From Cupriavidus laharis (GTDB lineage: Bacteria > Pseudomonadota > Gammaproteobacteria > Burkholderiales > Burkholderiaceae), in the NCBI RefSeq assembly GCF_914271435.1, contig NZ_CAJZAI010000004.1, positions 124,001-188,000 on the forward strand: a stretch of DNA of 64,000 bases, read 5' to 3'. Within the stretch, counting starts at the first letter, position 1; each line of letters begins with the position of its first letter. Below are positions 44,766 to 57,372 of the stretch, piece after piece. Both the position numbers and the translations under genes were made by a program. The notes beneath the pieces were generated by a model. It did not search any database, was not told the origin of the DNA, and saw only the letters and a list, made by a program, of their open reading frames with translations.

Positions 44766-45242
44766 ATGAGCACCATTCCGATTACAAAGCGTGGCGCCGA
44801 GCTCCTGAAGGAAGAGCTGCAACGCCTGAAGGCCGTCGAGCGTCCTGCGGTGATCAATGCCATCTCTGAAGCCCGTGCGCAGGGCGACTTGTCCGAAAAT
44901 GCCGAGTACGATGCCGCCAAGGAAAAGCAGGCGTTCATCGAGGGCCGCATCCTGGAGGTCGAGTCCAAGCTGTCCACGGCGCAGGTCATCGACCCGACCC
45001 AGCTCGACACCGACGGCCGCATCGTGTTCGGCGCCACGGTCGACCTGGAAGACCTGGAGTCGGGCAGCGCAGTGAGCTACCAGATCGTCGGCGACGACGA
45101 AGCTGATCTCGATACCGGCAAGATTTCCGTCAGCTCGCCCATCGCGCGTGCACTGATCGGCAAGTTCGAAGGCGACGTTGCGACCGTGCTGGCACCGGGC
45201 GGCGAACGCGAGTACGAAGTCATCACCGTCCGCTATATCTGA
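44766..45242 (+). CDS. greA: Transcription elongation factor GreA
   Basis: 158 residues. The N-terminal coiled coil ends in the acidic tip segment ARAQGDLSENAEYDAAKEKQ, which reaches into the RNA polymerase channel to stimulate transcript cleavage. A C-terminal FKBP-like domain (about 80-158) follows, with SSPIARALIGK. The ATG at 44766 gives the standard GreA start (MSTIPITKRGAELLKEEL). Confidence 0.97.
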   Translation: MSTIPITKRGAELLKEELQRLKAVERPAVINAISEARAQGDLSENAEYDAAKEKQAFIEGRILEVESKLSTAQVIDPTQLDTDGRIVFGATVDLEDLESGSAVSYQIVGDDEADLDTGKISVSSPIARALIGKFEGDVATVLAPGGEREYEVITVRYI

Positions 45243-45276
45243 GGCCGGCTCGCCGACCGAATCGACCGCGCGGATT

Positions 45277-45780
45277 GTGTTCTCTTCTTCCTACTCCAGC
45301 CTGCCGCCGCTGCCCCACCGGATCTTCCTGCTGCTGACGGTCATCTGGGCCGGCAGCCTGTGGACGGTGGGCTATATGGTGGCCCCCACGCTGTTTGCCG
45401 TGCTACCCAGCCGTGAAACGGCGGGCATGATTGCCGGCCACCTGTTCCAGACCGAGGCCATCCTCGGCGTGACCGTCGGCGTGCTGCAGATGGTACTGTG
45501 CAATGTGCTGATCCGGCGTGGCGCCAACCGCTATCGGGCACTGCGCTGGCTGGTCCTGGCCATGCTGTGCTGCGTGCTGGTGGGCTATTTCGGTACCCAA
45601 CCGTTCATGGGCAGCCTCAAGGAGAAGGCCATGGCGCTTGGTGTCGGGGTGGCTGAGTCGCCGTTCCGCGAACAGTTCGGCATGCTGCATGGCGTGTCCA
45701 GCGCCTTCTACCTGGTGCAGAGCCTGCTGGCGCTGGCGCTGGTGTGGCGCGCTTCGGCGCCGCGTTCGACCGGCGAATAG
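45277..45780 (+). CDS. DUF4149 membrane protein
   Basis: 167 residues with four predicted membrane spans, among them RIFLLLTVIWAGSLWTVGYMV and TVGVLQMVLCNVLIR. Conserved-looking features are the GSLWTVGYMVAPTLFA segment and FREQFGMLHGVSSAFYLVQS near the end. Function is unknown for the family. The likely start is GTG at 45277, 34 bp after greA, suggesting an operon. Confidence 0.75.
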   Translation: MFSSSYSSLPPLPHRIFLLLTVIWAGSLWTVGYMVAPTLFAVLPSRETAGMIAGHLFQTEAILGVTVGVLQMVLCNVLIRRGANRYRALRWLVLAMLCCVLVGYFGTQPFMGSLKEKAMALGVGVAESPFREQFGMLHGVSSAFYLVQSLLALALVWRASAPRSTGE

Positions 45781-45847
45781 CGCGGATAGGACCAAATAGG
45801 CCGGATTGGCCAGCCATGGCAGGTGGCCCGTCAGGGGCCACCGTCGT

Positions 45848-46348
45848 TCAGGCCAATGCCTTCTTCTTCTGGCTGCTCGGCCGCGCGCGGGAGCGCTTGA
45901 CGTTGCCGCCAGCCGTAACGCGTTCATTGCCCAGCACGGTCACCTCCTTGCGCGTCGGGCGGCGGTTGGGCGCCCCGCTGGGCTTCTTCACCGTGACGGT
46001 GCGGGGGGCGGCACCCCGGCGGGCCGGTGTGTGGCGGCCCAGGTCCTGCGGCTGGTTTTCCTTCAGGCGGGCCTCGCCCGGGCGCCAGATGACCAGCAGC
46101 TTGCCGATATGCTGGATCGGCGCGGCGTCGAGTTCATCGCAGATGGCTTCATAGATGGCGATGCGTGCCTCGCGGTCGTCGCCGAATACGCGGATCTTGA
46201 TCAGGTCGTGAGCGGCCAGGCTACGGTCGATTTCGGCCAGCACCGCTTGCGTAAGGCCCTCCGCGCCAATCATGACGACCGGATTGAGGCCATGGGCACG
46301 AGAGCGGAGTTCGGAGCGCTGGGCTGGAATAAGTTGGAGTGCGGACAT
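45848..46348 (-). CDS. yhbY: YhbY-type (CRM domain) RNA-binding protein
   Basis: 166 residues. The first 95 form the CRS1-YhbY domain, with RSRAHGLNPVVMIGAEGLTQAV and a GxxG-like KIRVFGDDREARIAI segment. E. coli YhbY binds pre-50S ribosomal particles. The basic C-terminal tail of about 70 residues (TVTVKKPSGAPNRRPTRKE, ending SSQKKKALA) is absent from E. coli YhbY and may add RNA affinity. It is divergent from rlmE across 207 bp that hold no other gene. Confidence 0.9.
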   Translation of the reverse strand: MSALQLIPAQRSELRSRAHGLNPVVMIGAEGLTQAVLAEIDRSLAAHDLIKIRVFGDDREARIAIYEAICDELDAAPIQHIGKLLVIWRPGEARLKENQPQDLGRHTPARRGAAPRTVTVKKPSGAPNRRPTRKEVTVLGNERVTAGGNVKRSRARPSSQKKKALA

Positions 46349-46555
46349 AAATAGGCGCTGACGGCGCAGGCAATAAAGTGCTGCCAGCAGCCCGTACGGG
46401 CAATGGCGGGGCGGAGTGGCCGCCGCTGGCATGCGATTGGCGCGTATTATCCGCCAAACCAGTACGGGTTGGCGGCAAAAAACGGCAAAACAGGCAAGAA
46501 ATTGGGGCGTTCCCGTCTTCGCGGCGCCAACAGACAGGAAACAGGCGTAATCAGA

Positions 46556-47233
46556 ATGGCCAAAGGCAAGTCCAAGAACAAGTTCAACCAGTCGTGGCTG
46601 CACGACCATATCAACGACCCGTACGTGAAGATGGCGCAGCGCGAGGGTTATCGTGCCCGCGCGGCCTATAAGCTCAAGGAAATCGACGAGCAGGACAAGC
46701 TGATCCAGCCTGGCCACGTCATCGTCGACCTCGGGGCGGCGCCCGGAAGCTGGAGCCAGTACGCGCGCAACAAGCTGGCGGCTTCGCCGCGCGCGGCGGG
46801 CGGCAAGCCGGACGGCGCCGTGGTGGCCATCGATATCCTGCCGATGGAGCCCGTTGCGGATGTCACCTTCATTCAGGGTGATTTCCGGGAGGAAGAGGTA
46901 TTTCGACAGCTCGAGGAAGTGGTGATGGCGGCTTCCGGCGGCGCCAAGATCGACCTTGTATTGTCGGATATGGCCCCCAATTTATCTGGAGTGGCCTCTG
47001 CCGACGCCGCCCGGATTGAATATCTGTGTGATCTGGCGTTGGATTTTGCGCAGGCACATCTCAAGGCGGACGGCGCATTGCTGGTAAAGTGTTTCCACGG
47101 CAGCGGTTACAGCCAGATCGTCGAGAAGTTCAAGCGGCAGTTCAAGGTGGTCGCCAAACGCAAGCCCAAGGCGTCGCGCGACAAATCCTCTGAAACATTT
47201 ATCCTTGGGCGTTACCTCAAAGTGGTGAGTTGA
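46556..47233 (+). CDS. rlmE: 23S rRNA 2'-O-ribose methyltransferase RlmE
   Basis: 225 residues. Methylates U2552 of 23S rRNA (known for the family). The SAM motif is [16 protein letters not shown] (about residues 57-72). The K-D-K-E catalytic set is visible as [27 protein letters not shown] and SETFILG. The N-terminus [14 protein letters not shown] is basic. The ATG at 46556 is preceded by a weak purine stretch; the longer frame reaching 46403 is not supported. It precedes ftsH, as in E. coli. Confidence 0.96.
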   Translation: MAKGKSKNKFNQSWLHDHINDPYVKMAQREGYRARAAYKLKEIDEQDKLIQPGHVIVDLGAAPGSWSQYARNKLAASPRAAGGKPDGAVVAIDILPMEPVADVTFIQGDFREEEVFRQLEEVVMAASGGAKIDLVLSDMAPNLSGVASADAARIEYLCDLALDFAQAHLKADGALLVKCFHGSGYSQIVEKFKRQFKVVAKRKPKASRDKSSETFILGRYLKVVS

Positions 47234-47374
47234 CGGATCCGGCAGAAACCGTGGCGCTTTGGCCCTCCTGGGCTATCGGCGCCATAGTTTTCGCTGTTAC
47301 CCCTTCGGGGCGGGTGCTGCATTACAATGCAATGCAGCTATCCGTTGGCAAGGCAATCGCAAAGGAGTTCGGCC

Positions 47375-49258
<1,884 letters not shown>

Positions 49259-49307
49259 CGGCACGGGTTTCCCCTCCGCGGGACTGTGACTGCCTAGTTG
49301 TTCCGAC

Positions 49308-49333
49308 AAGCCGGTGCCTTGGCACCGGCTTTC
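49308..49333 (+). terminator. Terminator of ftsH
   Basis: AAGCCGGTGCC/GGCACCGGCTT form an 11-base-pair stem with a two-base bend, followed by TTCTCGTTT. It lies inside the longest possible folP frame and so argues for a folP start further downstream. Confidence 0.7.
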
Positions 49334-49399
49334 TCGTTTCTGCGTGGCCCGATCGTGGTCAGCCTGCAGAACCTCTACTATTCATTTCCGCTTCGCACC

Positions 49400-50275
49400 G
49401 TGCAGCAGATCTCGCAGACCAGGCATTTCCAGTGCGGCCGCTATCGCTTTGCGCTGGGTCGCCGCCCGCTTGTGATGGGCATCCTCAACGTCACGCCCGA
49501 TTCATTCTCGGATGGCGGCAAGCATGCCACGCGAGATGCTGCGCTCCGGCACGCCGAGCAACTCATTGACGAAGGCGTGGACATCATCGATATCGGCGGC
49601 GAGTCCAGTCGCCCGGGGTCCGCGGCCTTGCCACTCGATGAAGAACTGGCCCGTGTGATTCCCGTGGTCGAGGCATTGCGCGACTGCGGCAAGCCGCTGT
49701 CGATCGACACCTACAAGCCTGAGGTCATGCGTGCGTCGCTGGCAGCGGGCGCCGATCTGATCAACGATATCTGGGGCTTCCGGATGCCGGGTGCGGTCGA
49801 GGCGGTGGTGGGCGGGCAGGCTGGCTTGTGCGTGATGCATATGCAGCGCGACCCGCAAACGATGCAGGAAGACCCGCACTATGCCGACGTGGTGGGCGAG
49901 GTCGGCGCTTTCCTCGATGAACGCGTGGCAGTGCTGCGCCAGGCCGGCATTGATCCCGCCCGCATCACGCTGGATCCGGGATTTGGCTTCGGCAAGACTC
50001 CGGATCATAATCTGCGCCTGCTGGGCCAGTTGCCGGCGCTGGCGAAGGCCGGGCTGCCGCTGCTGGTGGGCCTGTCGCGCAAGTCGACGCTTGGCGCGAT
50101 CCTGGGTGGCCGGCCGCCGCTGCAGCGTGTGGCAGCGAGCATTGCCGCTGCGGTATGTGCGGCAGAGCGCGGAGCCTATATCGTGCGAGTACATGATGTG
50201 CAGGATACGGTGGATGCCCTCAAGACCTGGTGGGCGGTCCGGAATGAAACCGTGACAGCAGTTGAACAGCAATAG
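49400..50275 (+). CDS. folP: Dihydropteroate synthase
   Basis: Joins para-aminobenzoate and a pterin diphosphate in folate synthesis; the target of sulfonamides. The 291-residue form has MGILNVTPDSFSDGG (about residues 26-40), DIGGESSRPGS (about 65), SIDTYKPEVM, LINDIWG and VGLSRKSTLG. The start is uncertain: GTG at 49400 gives the most typical N-terminus, GTG at 49355 is possible, and neither has a clear ribosome binding site. It is followed by glmM 36 bp later. Confidence 0.93.
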   Translation: MQQISQTRHFQCGRYRFALGRRPLVMGILNVTPDSFSDGGKHATRDAALRHAEQLIDEGVDIIDIGGESSRPGSAALPLDEELARVIPVVEALRDCGKPLSIDTYKPEVMRASLAAGADLINDIWGFRMPGAVEAVVGGQAGLCVMHMQRDPQTMQEDPHYADVVGEVGAFLDERVAVLRQAGIDPARITLDPGFGFGKTPDHNLRLLGQLPALAKAGLPLLVGLSRKSTLGAILGGRPPLQRVAASIAAAVCAAERGAYIVRVHDVQDTVDALKTWWAVRNETVTAVEQQ

Positions 50276-50311
50276 TTGCCAGACAGAGCAAGCAAGAAAG
50301 GATCAAAGGGA

Positions 50312-51655
50312 ATGACGCGCAAGTATTTCGGGACTGACGGCGTACGAGGCAAGGTTGGCGAACTGCCGATCACGCCGGATTTCGTCATGCGGCTGGGGCA
50401 TGCCGCCGGTAAGGTGCTGGCCCATGGCGCCGCCACCGGACAGGGACGGCCTACCGTGCTGATCGGCAAGGACACCCGGATTTCGGGATATATGCTTGAG
50501 GCGGCACTCGAGGCTGGTTTTACCTCGGCTGGCGTGCACGTGTTGCTGACCGGCCCGTTGCCGACGCCGGGCATCGCCTACCTGACGCGCGCGCTGCGCC
50601 TGTCGGCCGGCGTGGTCATTTCGGCCAGCCACAATCCGTACTACGACAACGGCATCAAGTTCTTCTCGGCCGACGGCGACAAGCTTCCTGACGAGGTCGA
50701 GGCGCAGATCGAGGCCGCCATCGAAGAGCCGATGGTCTGCGCGCCGTCGGATGAGCTGGGCCGTGCCAAGCGCATCAACGATGCCCCTGGCCGCTACATC
50801 GAATTCTGCAAGAGCACGTTCCCCAACAGCCAGGACCTGCGTGGCCTCAAGCTGGTCGTGGACTGCGCGCACGGCGCTGCCTACCACATTGCTCCGCATG
50901 TCTTCCATGAGCTCGGCGCCGATGTGATCGCGATCGGCAACCAGCCGGACGGCCGCAATATCAATGCCGGCTACGGCGCGACCGAGCCCGCAAAGCTGAT
51001 TGAAGCTGTCAGAGAGCATGGTGCCGACCTGGGCCTCGCGTTCGACGGGGATGCCGACCGTCTGCAGGTCGTGGACAGCGAAGGCCGCCTCTACAACGGC
51101 GACGAACTGCTGTACCTGATCGTGCGCGACCGCATGGCGGCAGGACAAGCGGTCGAAGGCGCAGTCGGTACGCTCATGACCAATATGGCCGTGGAGCTTG
51201 CGCTCAAGCGGATCGGCGTGGAATTCGTGCGAGCGAAGGTCGGCGACCGCTATGTGCTGGAAGAGTTGAACAAGCGCCGCTGGACGCTGGGTGGAGAGGG
51301 CTCCGGCCACTTGCTGTGCCTGGATCGGCACAGCACCGGCGACGGCATCGTCTCGGCGCTCCAGGTGCTGGCGGCGCTGCGCCGCAGTGGCAAGACGCTG
51401 GCTGGCTTGCTGGAGGGTGTCAGCCTGTTCCCGCAGAAGCTCATCAATGTCCGCGTCGAGAAGGGATTCGACTGGCAATCGCATGCCGGCCTGAAGGCCG
51501 CGCGTGCGGTGGTAGAGCCCGAACTGGCGGGGCGTGGCCGCGTGCTGATCCGCGCATCCGGCACCGAGCCCGTGGTCCGCGTGATGGTTGAGGCGGAGCA
51601 GGCCGAGACCGCCGAGCGCGCCGCGCAGACGCTGGCGGAGGCATTGCGAGCCTGA
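50312..51655 (+). CDS. glmM: Phosphoglucosamine mutase
   Basis: 447 residues; converts glucosamine 6-phosphate to glucosamine 1-phosphate for cell-wall synthesis. It begins [15 protein letters not shown] and has the phosphoserine loop [18 protein letters not shown] (about residues 96-113), the metal loop FDGDADRLQ (about 245-253) and the C-terminal [15 protein letters not shown]. The ATG at 50312 follows AAAGGGA. Confidence 0.98.
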   Translation: MTRKYFGTDGVRGKVGELPITPDFVMRLGHAAGKVLAHGAATGQGRPTVLIGKDTRISGYMLEAALEAGFTSAGVHVLLTGPLPTPGIAYLTRALRLSAGVVISASHNPYYDNGIKFFSADGDKLPDEVEAQIEAAIEEPMVCAPSDELGRAKRINDAPGRYIEFCKSTFPNSQDLRGLKLVVDCAHGAAYHIAPHVFHELGADVIAIGNQPDGRNINAGYGATEPAKLIEAVREHGADLGLAFDGDADRLQVVDSEGRLYNGDELLYLIVRDRMAAGQAVEGAVGTLMTNMAVELALKRIGVEFVRAKVGDRYVLEELNKRRWTLGGEGSGHLLCLDRHSTGDGIVSALQVLAALRRSGKTLAGLLEGVSLFPQKLINVRVEKGFDWQSHAGLKAARAVVEPELAGRGRVLIRASGTEPVVRVMVEAEQAETAERAAQTLAEALRA

Positions 51656-51691
51656 GCTCAATAGCCATTAGCCGAGTTTCATTCGTATCAA

Positions 51692-51718
51692 AGCGCCGGG
51701 CACGTCCCGGCGCTTTTT
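51692..51718 (+). terminator. Terminator of glmM
   Basis: Stem AGCGCCGGG/CCCGGCGCT around a five-base loop followed by TTTTTCG. It separates folP-glmM from the pst operon. Confidence 0.9.
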
Positions 51719-51820
51719 CGTCTGTTAACGCAATTAACCGACGTTATCTCCCGACATCGGTTGAGCATTGGCAGGCCATGGCTATCCGCGCCCGTACTGG
51801 CTTCCAGGAAGATTCAAAGA

Positions 51821-51877
51821 TGTCATGGAATTGTCATATGCGGAGCATAGAGTTCGTCTTGTCAAAAATTTGTCATT
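51821..51877 (+). promoter_or_regulatory. Two Pho boxes upstream of pstS
   Basis: Direct repeats with 11-bp period: TGTCATG (51821) with TGTCATA (51832), and TGTCAAA (51860) with TGTCATT (51871). Each pair matches the PhoB box pattern of two CTGTCAT-like heptamers with a four-base spacer. After the first pair, a -10-like TAGAGT lies ten bases downstream, as at E. coli pstS. Control by the PhoB encoded at 56545 is likely. Confidence 0.75.
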
Positions 51878-51903
51878 CCCAACCAATGTTCTCTGGAGGA
51901 CAT

Positions 51904-52935
51904 ATGAAGCTGGTCAAGACTGCCGTGGCAGGCATCGTTTCGATGGTCGTAGCGGGTACTGCGTTCGCGGCGGAAATTACCGGTGCAGGCGCTTCTTTCC
52001 CGGCGCCCGTCTATTCCAAGTGGGCCGACGCATACCAAAAAGCAACGGGTAACAAGGTCAACTATCAATCCATCGGTTCGTCGGGCGGCATCAAGCAGAT
52101 TGGCGCCAAGACGGTCGATTTCGGCGCCTCTGACGCTCCCCTGAAGGACGAGGACCTGAACAAGCAGGGCCTGGTCCAGTTCCCGACGGTGATCGGCGGC
52201 GTGGTGCCGGTGATCAACCTGCAGGGCGTGAAGCCGGGCGATCTGACCATCACCGGCGAGGTGCTGGCCAATATCTACCTGGGCAAGATCAAGAAGTGGG
52301 ATGATCCGGCCATCAAGGCGCTGAATCCGCACGCCAAGCTGCCGAGCCAGGACATCCTGCCGGTGCGCCGCGCCGACGGTTCGGGCACGACCTTCATCTT
52401 CACCAACTACCTGTCGAAGGTCAGCCCCGACTGGAAGAATTCGGTGGGCGAGGGCACCACGGTCAACTGGCCGGGCGGCGGTACCGGCGGCAAGGGCAAC
52501 GAAGGCGTGGCTGCATTCGTGCAGCGTCTGAATGGCGCGATCGGCTACGTCGAGTATGCCTACGCCAAGCAGAACAAGATGACCCACGTGAACATGAAGA
52601 ACTCGGCCGGTGCCGTGGTTCAGCCTGGCGACGATGCCTTCAAGGCCGCCGCCGCCGGCGCGGACTGGAGCAAGAGCTACTACCAGATCCTGACCAACCA
52701 GCCGGGCAAGGCTGCATGGCCAATCGCTGGCGCCACTTTCATCCTGGTCCACAAGAGCCAGGAAAAGGCCGCGCAGGGTGCCGAAGTGCTGAAGTTCTTC
52801 GACTGGGCCTACAAGAGCGGCGGCAACATGGCTGCTGACCTGGATTACGTGCCGCTGCCGGAAGCGGTCGTGAACCAGATCCGCACCACCTGGAAGACCA
52901 GCGTCAAGGACGCTTCGGGCAAGGCCCTTTACTAA
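51904..52935 (+). CDS. pstS: Phosphate ABC transporter periplasmic binding protein
   Basis: 343 residues. A signal peptide covers about residues 1-22 ([21 protein letters not shown]) before [13 protein letters not shown], the typical mature start. Phosphate-binding segments are [35 protein letters not shown] and [17 protein letters not shown]. The ATG at 51904 follows TGGAGGACAT. The longer frame to 51778 would cover the Pho boxes and was rejected. First gene of pstSCAB-phoU-phoB-phoR. Confidence 0.97.
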   Translation: MKLVKTAVAGIVSMVVAGTAFAAEITGAGASFPAPVYSKWADAYQKATGNKVNYQSIGSSGGIKQIGAKTVDFGASDAPLKDEDLNKQGLVQFPTVIGGVVPVINLQGVKPGDLTITGEVLANIYLGKIKKWDDPAIKALNPHAKLPSQDILPVRRADGSGTTFIFTNYLSKVSPDWKNSVGEGTTVNWPGGGTGGKGNEGVAAFVQRLNGAIGYVEYAYAKQNKMTHVNMKNSAGAVVQPGDDAFKAAAAGADWSKSYYQILTNQPGKAAWPIAGATFILVHKSQEKAAQGAEVLKFFDWAYKSGGNMAADLDYVPLPEAVVNQIRTTWKTSVKDASGKALY

Positions 52936-53042
52936 GCCGCCCGCCTGAATGGCAGCCGGCCGCGGCATGCGCCGCAGCCGGCTGAGTGGCCTGGCGGCTT
53001 GCCGCCGGCGCCTGCCAAATCATCGACCGTATCCTCTGCACC

Positions 53043-54008
53043 ATGGCGACTTCGTCCGATCTCTCAGCCGTACGGCCGCCCAGCCGCACAGGCGACATCC
53101 TGTTCGGCGGCCTGACACGCGGGGCCGCCATTGTGACGCTGCTCCTGCTGGGCGGCATCATCGTGTCGCTGGCCATCAGTGCCTGGCCTTCGATCCAGGC
53201 GTTCGGCGCCCGATTCCTCTGGACTGCGGAATGGGATCCTCCCGCTGACGTCTATGGCGCGCTCGTGCCTATCTACGGCACGCTCGTCACTTCGCTGATC
53301 GCACTGATCATCGCGGTGCCGGTCAGCTTCGGCATCGCGCTGTTCCTGACCGAGCTTTCGCCGGTCTGGCTGCGCCGCCCGCTTGGAACGGCGATCGAGC
53401 TGCTGGCAGCCGTGCCGTCGATCGTCTATGGCATGTGGGGCCTGCTCGTGTTCGCGCCCCTCTTCGGCGAGTACTTCCAGAAGCCGCTGGCGGCTACCGT
53501 CGGCCAGTTGCCGGTGATCGGCAAGCTGTTCCAGGGCGCCCCGCTGGGCATTGGCCTGCTGTGCGCGGGCGTGATCCTGGCGATCATGATCATTCCGTAC
53601 ATTGCTTCGGTGATGCGCGACGTGTTTGAAGTCACCCCGGTGCTGCTCAAGGAATCGGCCTATGGCGTGGGCTGCACCACCTGGGAAGTGATGTGGAACG
53701 TGGTACTACCCTATACCCGCGCCGGCGTGATCGGCGGTGTCATGCTCGGCCTCGGCCGCGCGCTGGGCGAAACCATGGCCGTCACCTTCGTGATCGGCAA
53801 CACCAACCTGCTCGACAACGTGTCGCTGTTCTCGCCGGGCAACAGCATCACGTCCGCACTGGCCAACGAGTTCGCGGAAGCGGGCGCCGGCCTGCACACG
53901 GCCGCGCTGATGGAACTGGGCCTGATCCTGTTCTTCATCACGTTCGTGGTGCTGGCGCTGTCCAAGCTGCTGCTGCTGCGGCTGGCAAAGAATGAGGGGA
54001 CAAAATGA
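53043..54008 (+). CDS. pstC: Phosphate ABC transporter permease PstC
   Basis: 321-residue inner membrane permease with six predicted spans. The coupling helix region reads [23 protein letters not shown] (about 210-232), then [20 protein letters not shown]. The start chosen is the ATG at 53043; earlier in-frame codons are less likely. The stop overlaps the pstA start as ATGA. Confidence 0.96.
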   Translation: MATSSDLSAVRPPSRTGDILFGGLTRGAAIVTLLLLGGIIVSLAISAWPSIQAFGARFLWTAEWDPPADVYGALVPIYGTLVTSLIALIIAVPVSFGIALFLTELSPVWLRRPLGTAIELLAAVPSIVYGMWGLLVFAPLFGEYFQKPLAATVGQLPVIGKLFQGAPLGIGLLCAGVILAIMIIPYIASVMRDVFEVTPVLLKESAYGVGCTTWEVMWNVVLPYTRAGVIGGVMLGLGRALGETMAVTFVIGNTNLLDNVSLFSPGNSITSALANEFAEAGAGLHTAALMELGLILFFITFVVLALSKLLLLRLAKNEGTK

Positions 54009-54910
54009 ACCAGGCCAGCCACGCTGTATCTTCTGCATCGATTCCGGCCGTACGGCCCGACGCCGATGCCGTGCGCGCACGCCTGCAGACGCGCCGCCGA
54101 CGCACCAACCTGTTTGCACTGACTGCCTCGCTGGCGGCAATGGGCTTCGGCCTGTTCTGGCTGGCGTGGATCCTGTTCACCACCGTCACGCTGGGCGTGG
54201 GCGGCCTGTCGCTGGACCTGTTCACGCAGATGACGCCGGCGCCGAACACCGCCGGTGGCGGCCTGGCCAACGCGATCTTCGGCAGCTTCGTGATGGTGGC
54301 GATGGCCACGCTGTTCGGCACGCCGCTGGGCATCCTGGCCGGCATCTACCTGGCCGAGTACGGCAAGTCGTCGCCGCTCGCCAGTCTTATCCGCTTCATC
54401 AACGACATCCTGCTGTCGGCGCCGTCGATCGTGATCGGCCTGTTCGTCTACGCGCTGGTGGTGACCCGCATGGGACACTTCTCCGGCTGGGCTGGCGTGT
54501 GCGCGCTGGCGCTGCTACAGATTCCAATCGTGGTGCGCACGACCGAGAACATGCTGAACCTGGTGCCCAATGCACTGCGTGAGGCTGCCTTCGCGCTCGG
54601 TACGCCGAAGTGGAAGATGGTGCTGTCGATCACGGTCAAGTCGTCCTACGCCGGCATCGTCACCGGCGTGCTGCTGGCCGTGGCGCGTATCGCCGGCGAA
54701 ACCGCGCCGCTGCTGTTCACGGCGCTGTCCAACCAGTTCTGGACCAGCGACCTGAACAAGCCGATGGCGAACCTGCCCGTGACCATCTTCCGCTTTGCCA
54801 TGAGCCCGTTCACGGAATGGCAGCAACTGGCCTGGGCGGGCGTGTTCCTGATCACGATCGGCGTGCTCGCGCTCAATATCCTGGCGCGCATCCTGTTCAA
54901 GAAATCATGA
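54005..54910 (+). CDS. pstA: Phosphate ABC transporter permease PstA
   Basis: 301 residues with six predicted spans and the coupling region [26 protein letters not shown] (about 182-207). [21 protein letters not shown] follows. It starts inside the pstC stop codon and so is translationally coupled. It pairs with PstC in the membrane. Confidence 0.96.
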   Translation: MNQASHAVSSASIPAVRPDADAVRARLQTRRRRTNLFALTASLAAMGFGLFWLAWILFTTVTLGVGGLSLDLFTQMTPAPNTAGGGLANAIFGSFVMVAMATLFGTPLGILAGIYLAEYGKSSPLASLIRFINDILLSAPSIVIGLFVYALVVTRMGHFSGWAGVCALALLQIPIVVRTTENMLNLVPNALREAAFALGTPKWKMVLSITVKSSYAGIVTGVLLAVARIAGETAPLLFTALSNQFWTSDLNKPMANLPVTIFRFAMSPFTEWQQLAWAGVFLITIGVLALNILARILFKKS

Positions 54911-54966
54911 CCGGCGCGCGATTCCAGCAATCGGACCGGAACCCGAATACCAAGCGAGAACCCAGC

Positions 54967-55755
54967 ATGACTTCGACTGTCATCGATATTCCCGACTCCG
55001 TGCGTGCCAAGATCGACGTGCGCAACCTGAACTTCTTCTACGGCCAGTTCCACGCCCTGAAGAACATCAACATGTCGATCCCTGACCGCAAGGTGACGGC
55101 CTTCATCGGCCCGTCGGGCTGCGGCAAGTCCACGCTGCTGCGCACCTTCAACAAGATGTACGGCCTCTACCCCGAGCAGCGCGCCGAGGGCGAGATCAAC
55201 ATGGACGGCGAGAACCTGCTGACCAGCCGCCAGGACATCGCGCTGCTGCGCGCCAAGGTGGGCATGGTGTTCCAGAAGCCGACGCCGTTCCCAATGTCGA
55301 TCTACGACAACATCGCCTTTGGTGTGCGCCTGTTCGAGAAGCTGTCGCGCTCGGAAATGGACGATCGTGTGGAGTGGGCACTGTCCAAGGCCGCGCTGTG
55401 GAACGAGGCCAAGGACAAGTTGCACCAGTCCGGTTACGGCCTGTCGGGTGGCCAGCAGCAGCGCCTGTGCATTGCGCGCGGCATTGCCATCCGTCCCGAA
55501 GTCCTGCTGCTCGATGAGCCGTGCTCCGCGCTGGACCCCATTTCCACGGGGCGCATCGAGGAACTGATCGCCGAGCTGAAAGACGAATATACCGTGGTGA
55601 TCGTGACCCACAATATGCAGCAGGCGGCGCGTTGTTCGGACTACACCGCCTACATGTACCTGGGCGAGTTGATTGAGTTCGGCGAGACCGAGAAGATCTT
55701 CATCAAGCCGCACCGCAAGGAAACCGAAGACTACATCACCGGCCGGTTCGGCTGA
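54967..55755 (+). CDS. pstB: Phosphate ABC transporter ATPase PstB
   Basis: 262 residues. Walker A is [12 protein letters not shown] (about 43-54), the Q-loop [19 protein letters not shown], the signature [16 protein letters not shown], Walker [14 protein letters not shown] and the H-loop [10 protein letters not shown]. The ATG at 54967 begins the standard PstB N-terminus. It drives phosphate uptake and, with PhoU, signals phosphate status to PhoR. Confidence 0.98.
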   Translation: MTSTVIDIPDSVRAKIDVRNLNFFYGQFHALKNINMSIPDRKVTAFIGPSGCGKSTLLRTFNKMYGLYPEQRAEGEINMDGENLLTSRQDIALLRAKVGMVFQKPTPFPMSIYDNIAFGVRLFEKLSRSEMDDRVEWALSKAALWNEAKDKLHQSGYGLSGGQQQRLCIARGIAIRPEVLLLDEPCSALDPISTGRIEELIAELKDEYTVVIVTHNMQQAARCSDYTAYMYLGELIEFGETEKIFIKPHRKETEDYITGRFG

Positions 55756-55811
55756 CGCCGGCCCCTGTGCCACGCAACGCCCCGGAAACCCATAGCGGTC
55801 TGGAGAATCCC

Positions 55812-56516
55812 ATGCCCGACAAGCACCTGTCCACCCAATTCGACGCCGACCTCAATGCCATCAACACCAAGCTGCTGCAGATGGGTGGCCTGGTCGAGTC
55901 GCAGATCGAGCTCGCCATGCGGGCGCTGGCCGACTTCGATGCCTCGCTGGCCGATCAGGTCATCGTGCGCGAACAGCAGCTCAACGCGCTGGAAGTCGAA
56001 ATCGACGCCGACTGCGGCAACATCATCGCGCGCCGCCAGCCCACCGCGCGCGACCTGCGCCTGGTGATGGCGATTTCCAAGACCATCACGAACCTGGAGC
56101 GCGCGGGGGACGAGGCCGAGAAGATCGCCAAGCGCACCAAGCACATCATGGAAGACGCAGCGGCGCATAATATCAACTACGCCGAAGTGAAGCTGTCGGG
56201 CGAGATGGCCATCTCGCTGCTGCGCCAGGCGCTGGACGCCTTTGCCCGCCTGGACACGGTGGCGGCCGCGCGCATCGTCAAGGACGACAAGGCCATCGAC
56301 GACGAATTCCGCGGCTTTGTGCGCAAGCTGATTACCTACATGATGGAAGACGCCCGTACGATCTCGGTGGCGCTGGACTTCCTGTTCGTGGCCAAGGCGG
56401 TCGAGCGCATCGGCGACCATGCCAAGAACATTGCGGAGTTCATCATCTATATCGTCAAGGGGACCGATGTCCGCCACACCTCGCGCGAGGACATGGAGCG
56501 CGAGGCGCTGAGCTGA
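55812..56516 (+). CDS. phoU: Phosphate signalling regulator PhoU
   Basis: 234-residue all-helical protein made of two PhoU repeats, with metal-binding motifs ERAGDEAEKIAKR (about 97-109) and ERIGDHAKNIAEFI (about 198-211). It links PstB to PhoR and keeps the kinase off when phosphate is plentiful. The ATG at 55812 follows TGGAGAATCC. Confidence 0.97.
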   Translation: MPDKHLSTQFDADLNAINTKLLQMGGLVESQIELAMRALADFDASLADQVIVREQQLNALEVEIDADCGNIIARRQPTARDLRLVMAISKTITNLERAGDEAEKIAKRTKHIMEDAAAHNINYAEVKLSGEMAISLLRQALDAFARLDTVAAARIVKDDKAIDDEFRGFVRKLITYMMEDARTISVALDFLFVAKAVERIGDHAKNIAEFIIYIVKGTDVRHTSREDMEREALS

Positions 56517-56544
56517 GCAGCGTCATCTCCGGAGAAACACACAC

Positions 56545-57252
56545 ATGCCAAGCAGTATTCTCGTTGTCGAAGACGAACCGGCGATCGCTGAACTGATCGC
56601 CGTCAACCTGCAGCACGCGGGGCACTATCCGATCCGGGCCTACAACGCCGAGCAGGCACTGTCGCTGATGAGCGACGTGCTGCCCGACCTGGTGCTGCTC
56701 GACTGGATGCTTCCGGGCAAGTCAGGCGCAACCTTCGCCAAGGAGCTGCGTGCCAACGACCGCACCAAGCAGATTCCCATCATCATGCTCACTGCCCGCA
56801 GCGAGGAGCAGGACAAGGTGATGGGCCTGGAGGCCGGTGCGGACGACTACGTCACCAAGCCGTTCTCGCCCAAGGAATTGCTTGCCCGCATCAAGGCCGT
56901 GCTGCGTCGCCGTGCCCCGCAGCTGACCGATGACGTGGTGGCCATCAACGGCCTGAGGCTGGATCCGGCCACGCACCGCGTGACCGGCGAGGATCAGGCG
57001 GGCTTCATCAAGCTCGATCTTGGGCCTACCGAGTTCCGCTTGCTCCACTTCCTGATGACGCATCCGGAACGCGTACACAGCCGCTCGCAACTGCTGGACC
57101 ACGTCTGGGGTGACCATGTCTTCGTCGAAGAGCGTACGGTCGATGTGCATATCAAGCGCCTGCGCGCGGCGCTGACGCCTGGCGGCTACAGCAATATGAT
57201 CGAAACCGTGCGCGGCAGCGGCTACCGGTTGGCCCGTACACCAGGCAACTGA
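56545..57252 (+). CDS. phoB: Phosphate regulon response regulator PhoB
   Basis: 235 residues. Receiver domain: acidic pair in VVEDEPAI (about 7-14), phosphoacceptor Asp in LVLLDWML (about 53), Lys in DDYVTKPFSPKEL (about 105). The C-terminal winged-helix DNA-binding domain has HSRSQLLDHVWGDHVFVEERTVDVHI. The target Pho boxes are seen at several places in this window. GGAGAAACACACAC precedes the ATG. Confidence 0.97.
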   Translation: MPSSILVVEDEPAIAELIAVNLQHAGHYPIRAYNAEQALSLMSDVLPDLVLLDWMLPGKSGATFAKELRANDRTKQIPIIMLTARSEEQDKVMGLEAGADDYVTKPFSPKELLARIKAVLRRRAPQLTDDVVAINGLRLDPATHRVTGEDQAGFIKLDLGPTEFRLLHFLMTHPERVHSRSQLLDHVWGDHVFVEERTVDVHIKRLRAALTPGGYSNMIETVRGSGYRLARTPGN

Positions 57253-57372
57253 GCCTGGCCCTGGCCGGCGCTGCGTGGCCAACTGCTACGAATTCGTGGC
57301 AAACTCTGCCGCAAAACGGCGGCTCCGCCGCCATCTGCCCGCAGTCAGGGCCCCTGAGTTTCTTTTGCGCGC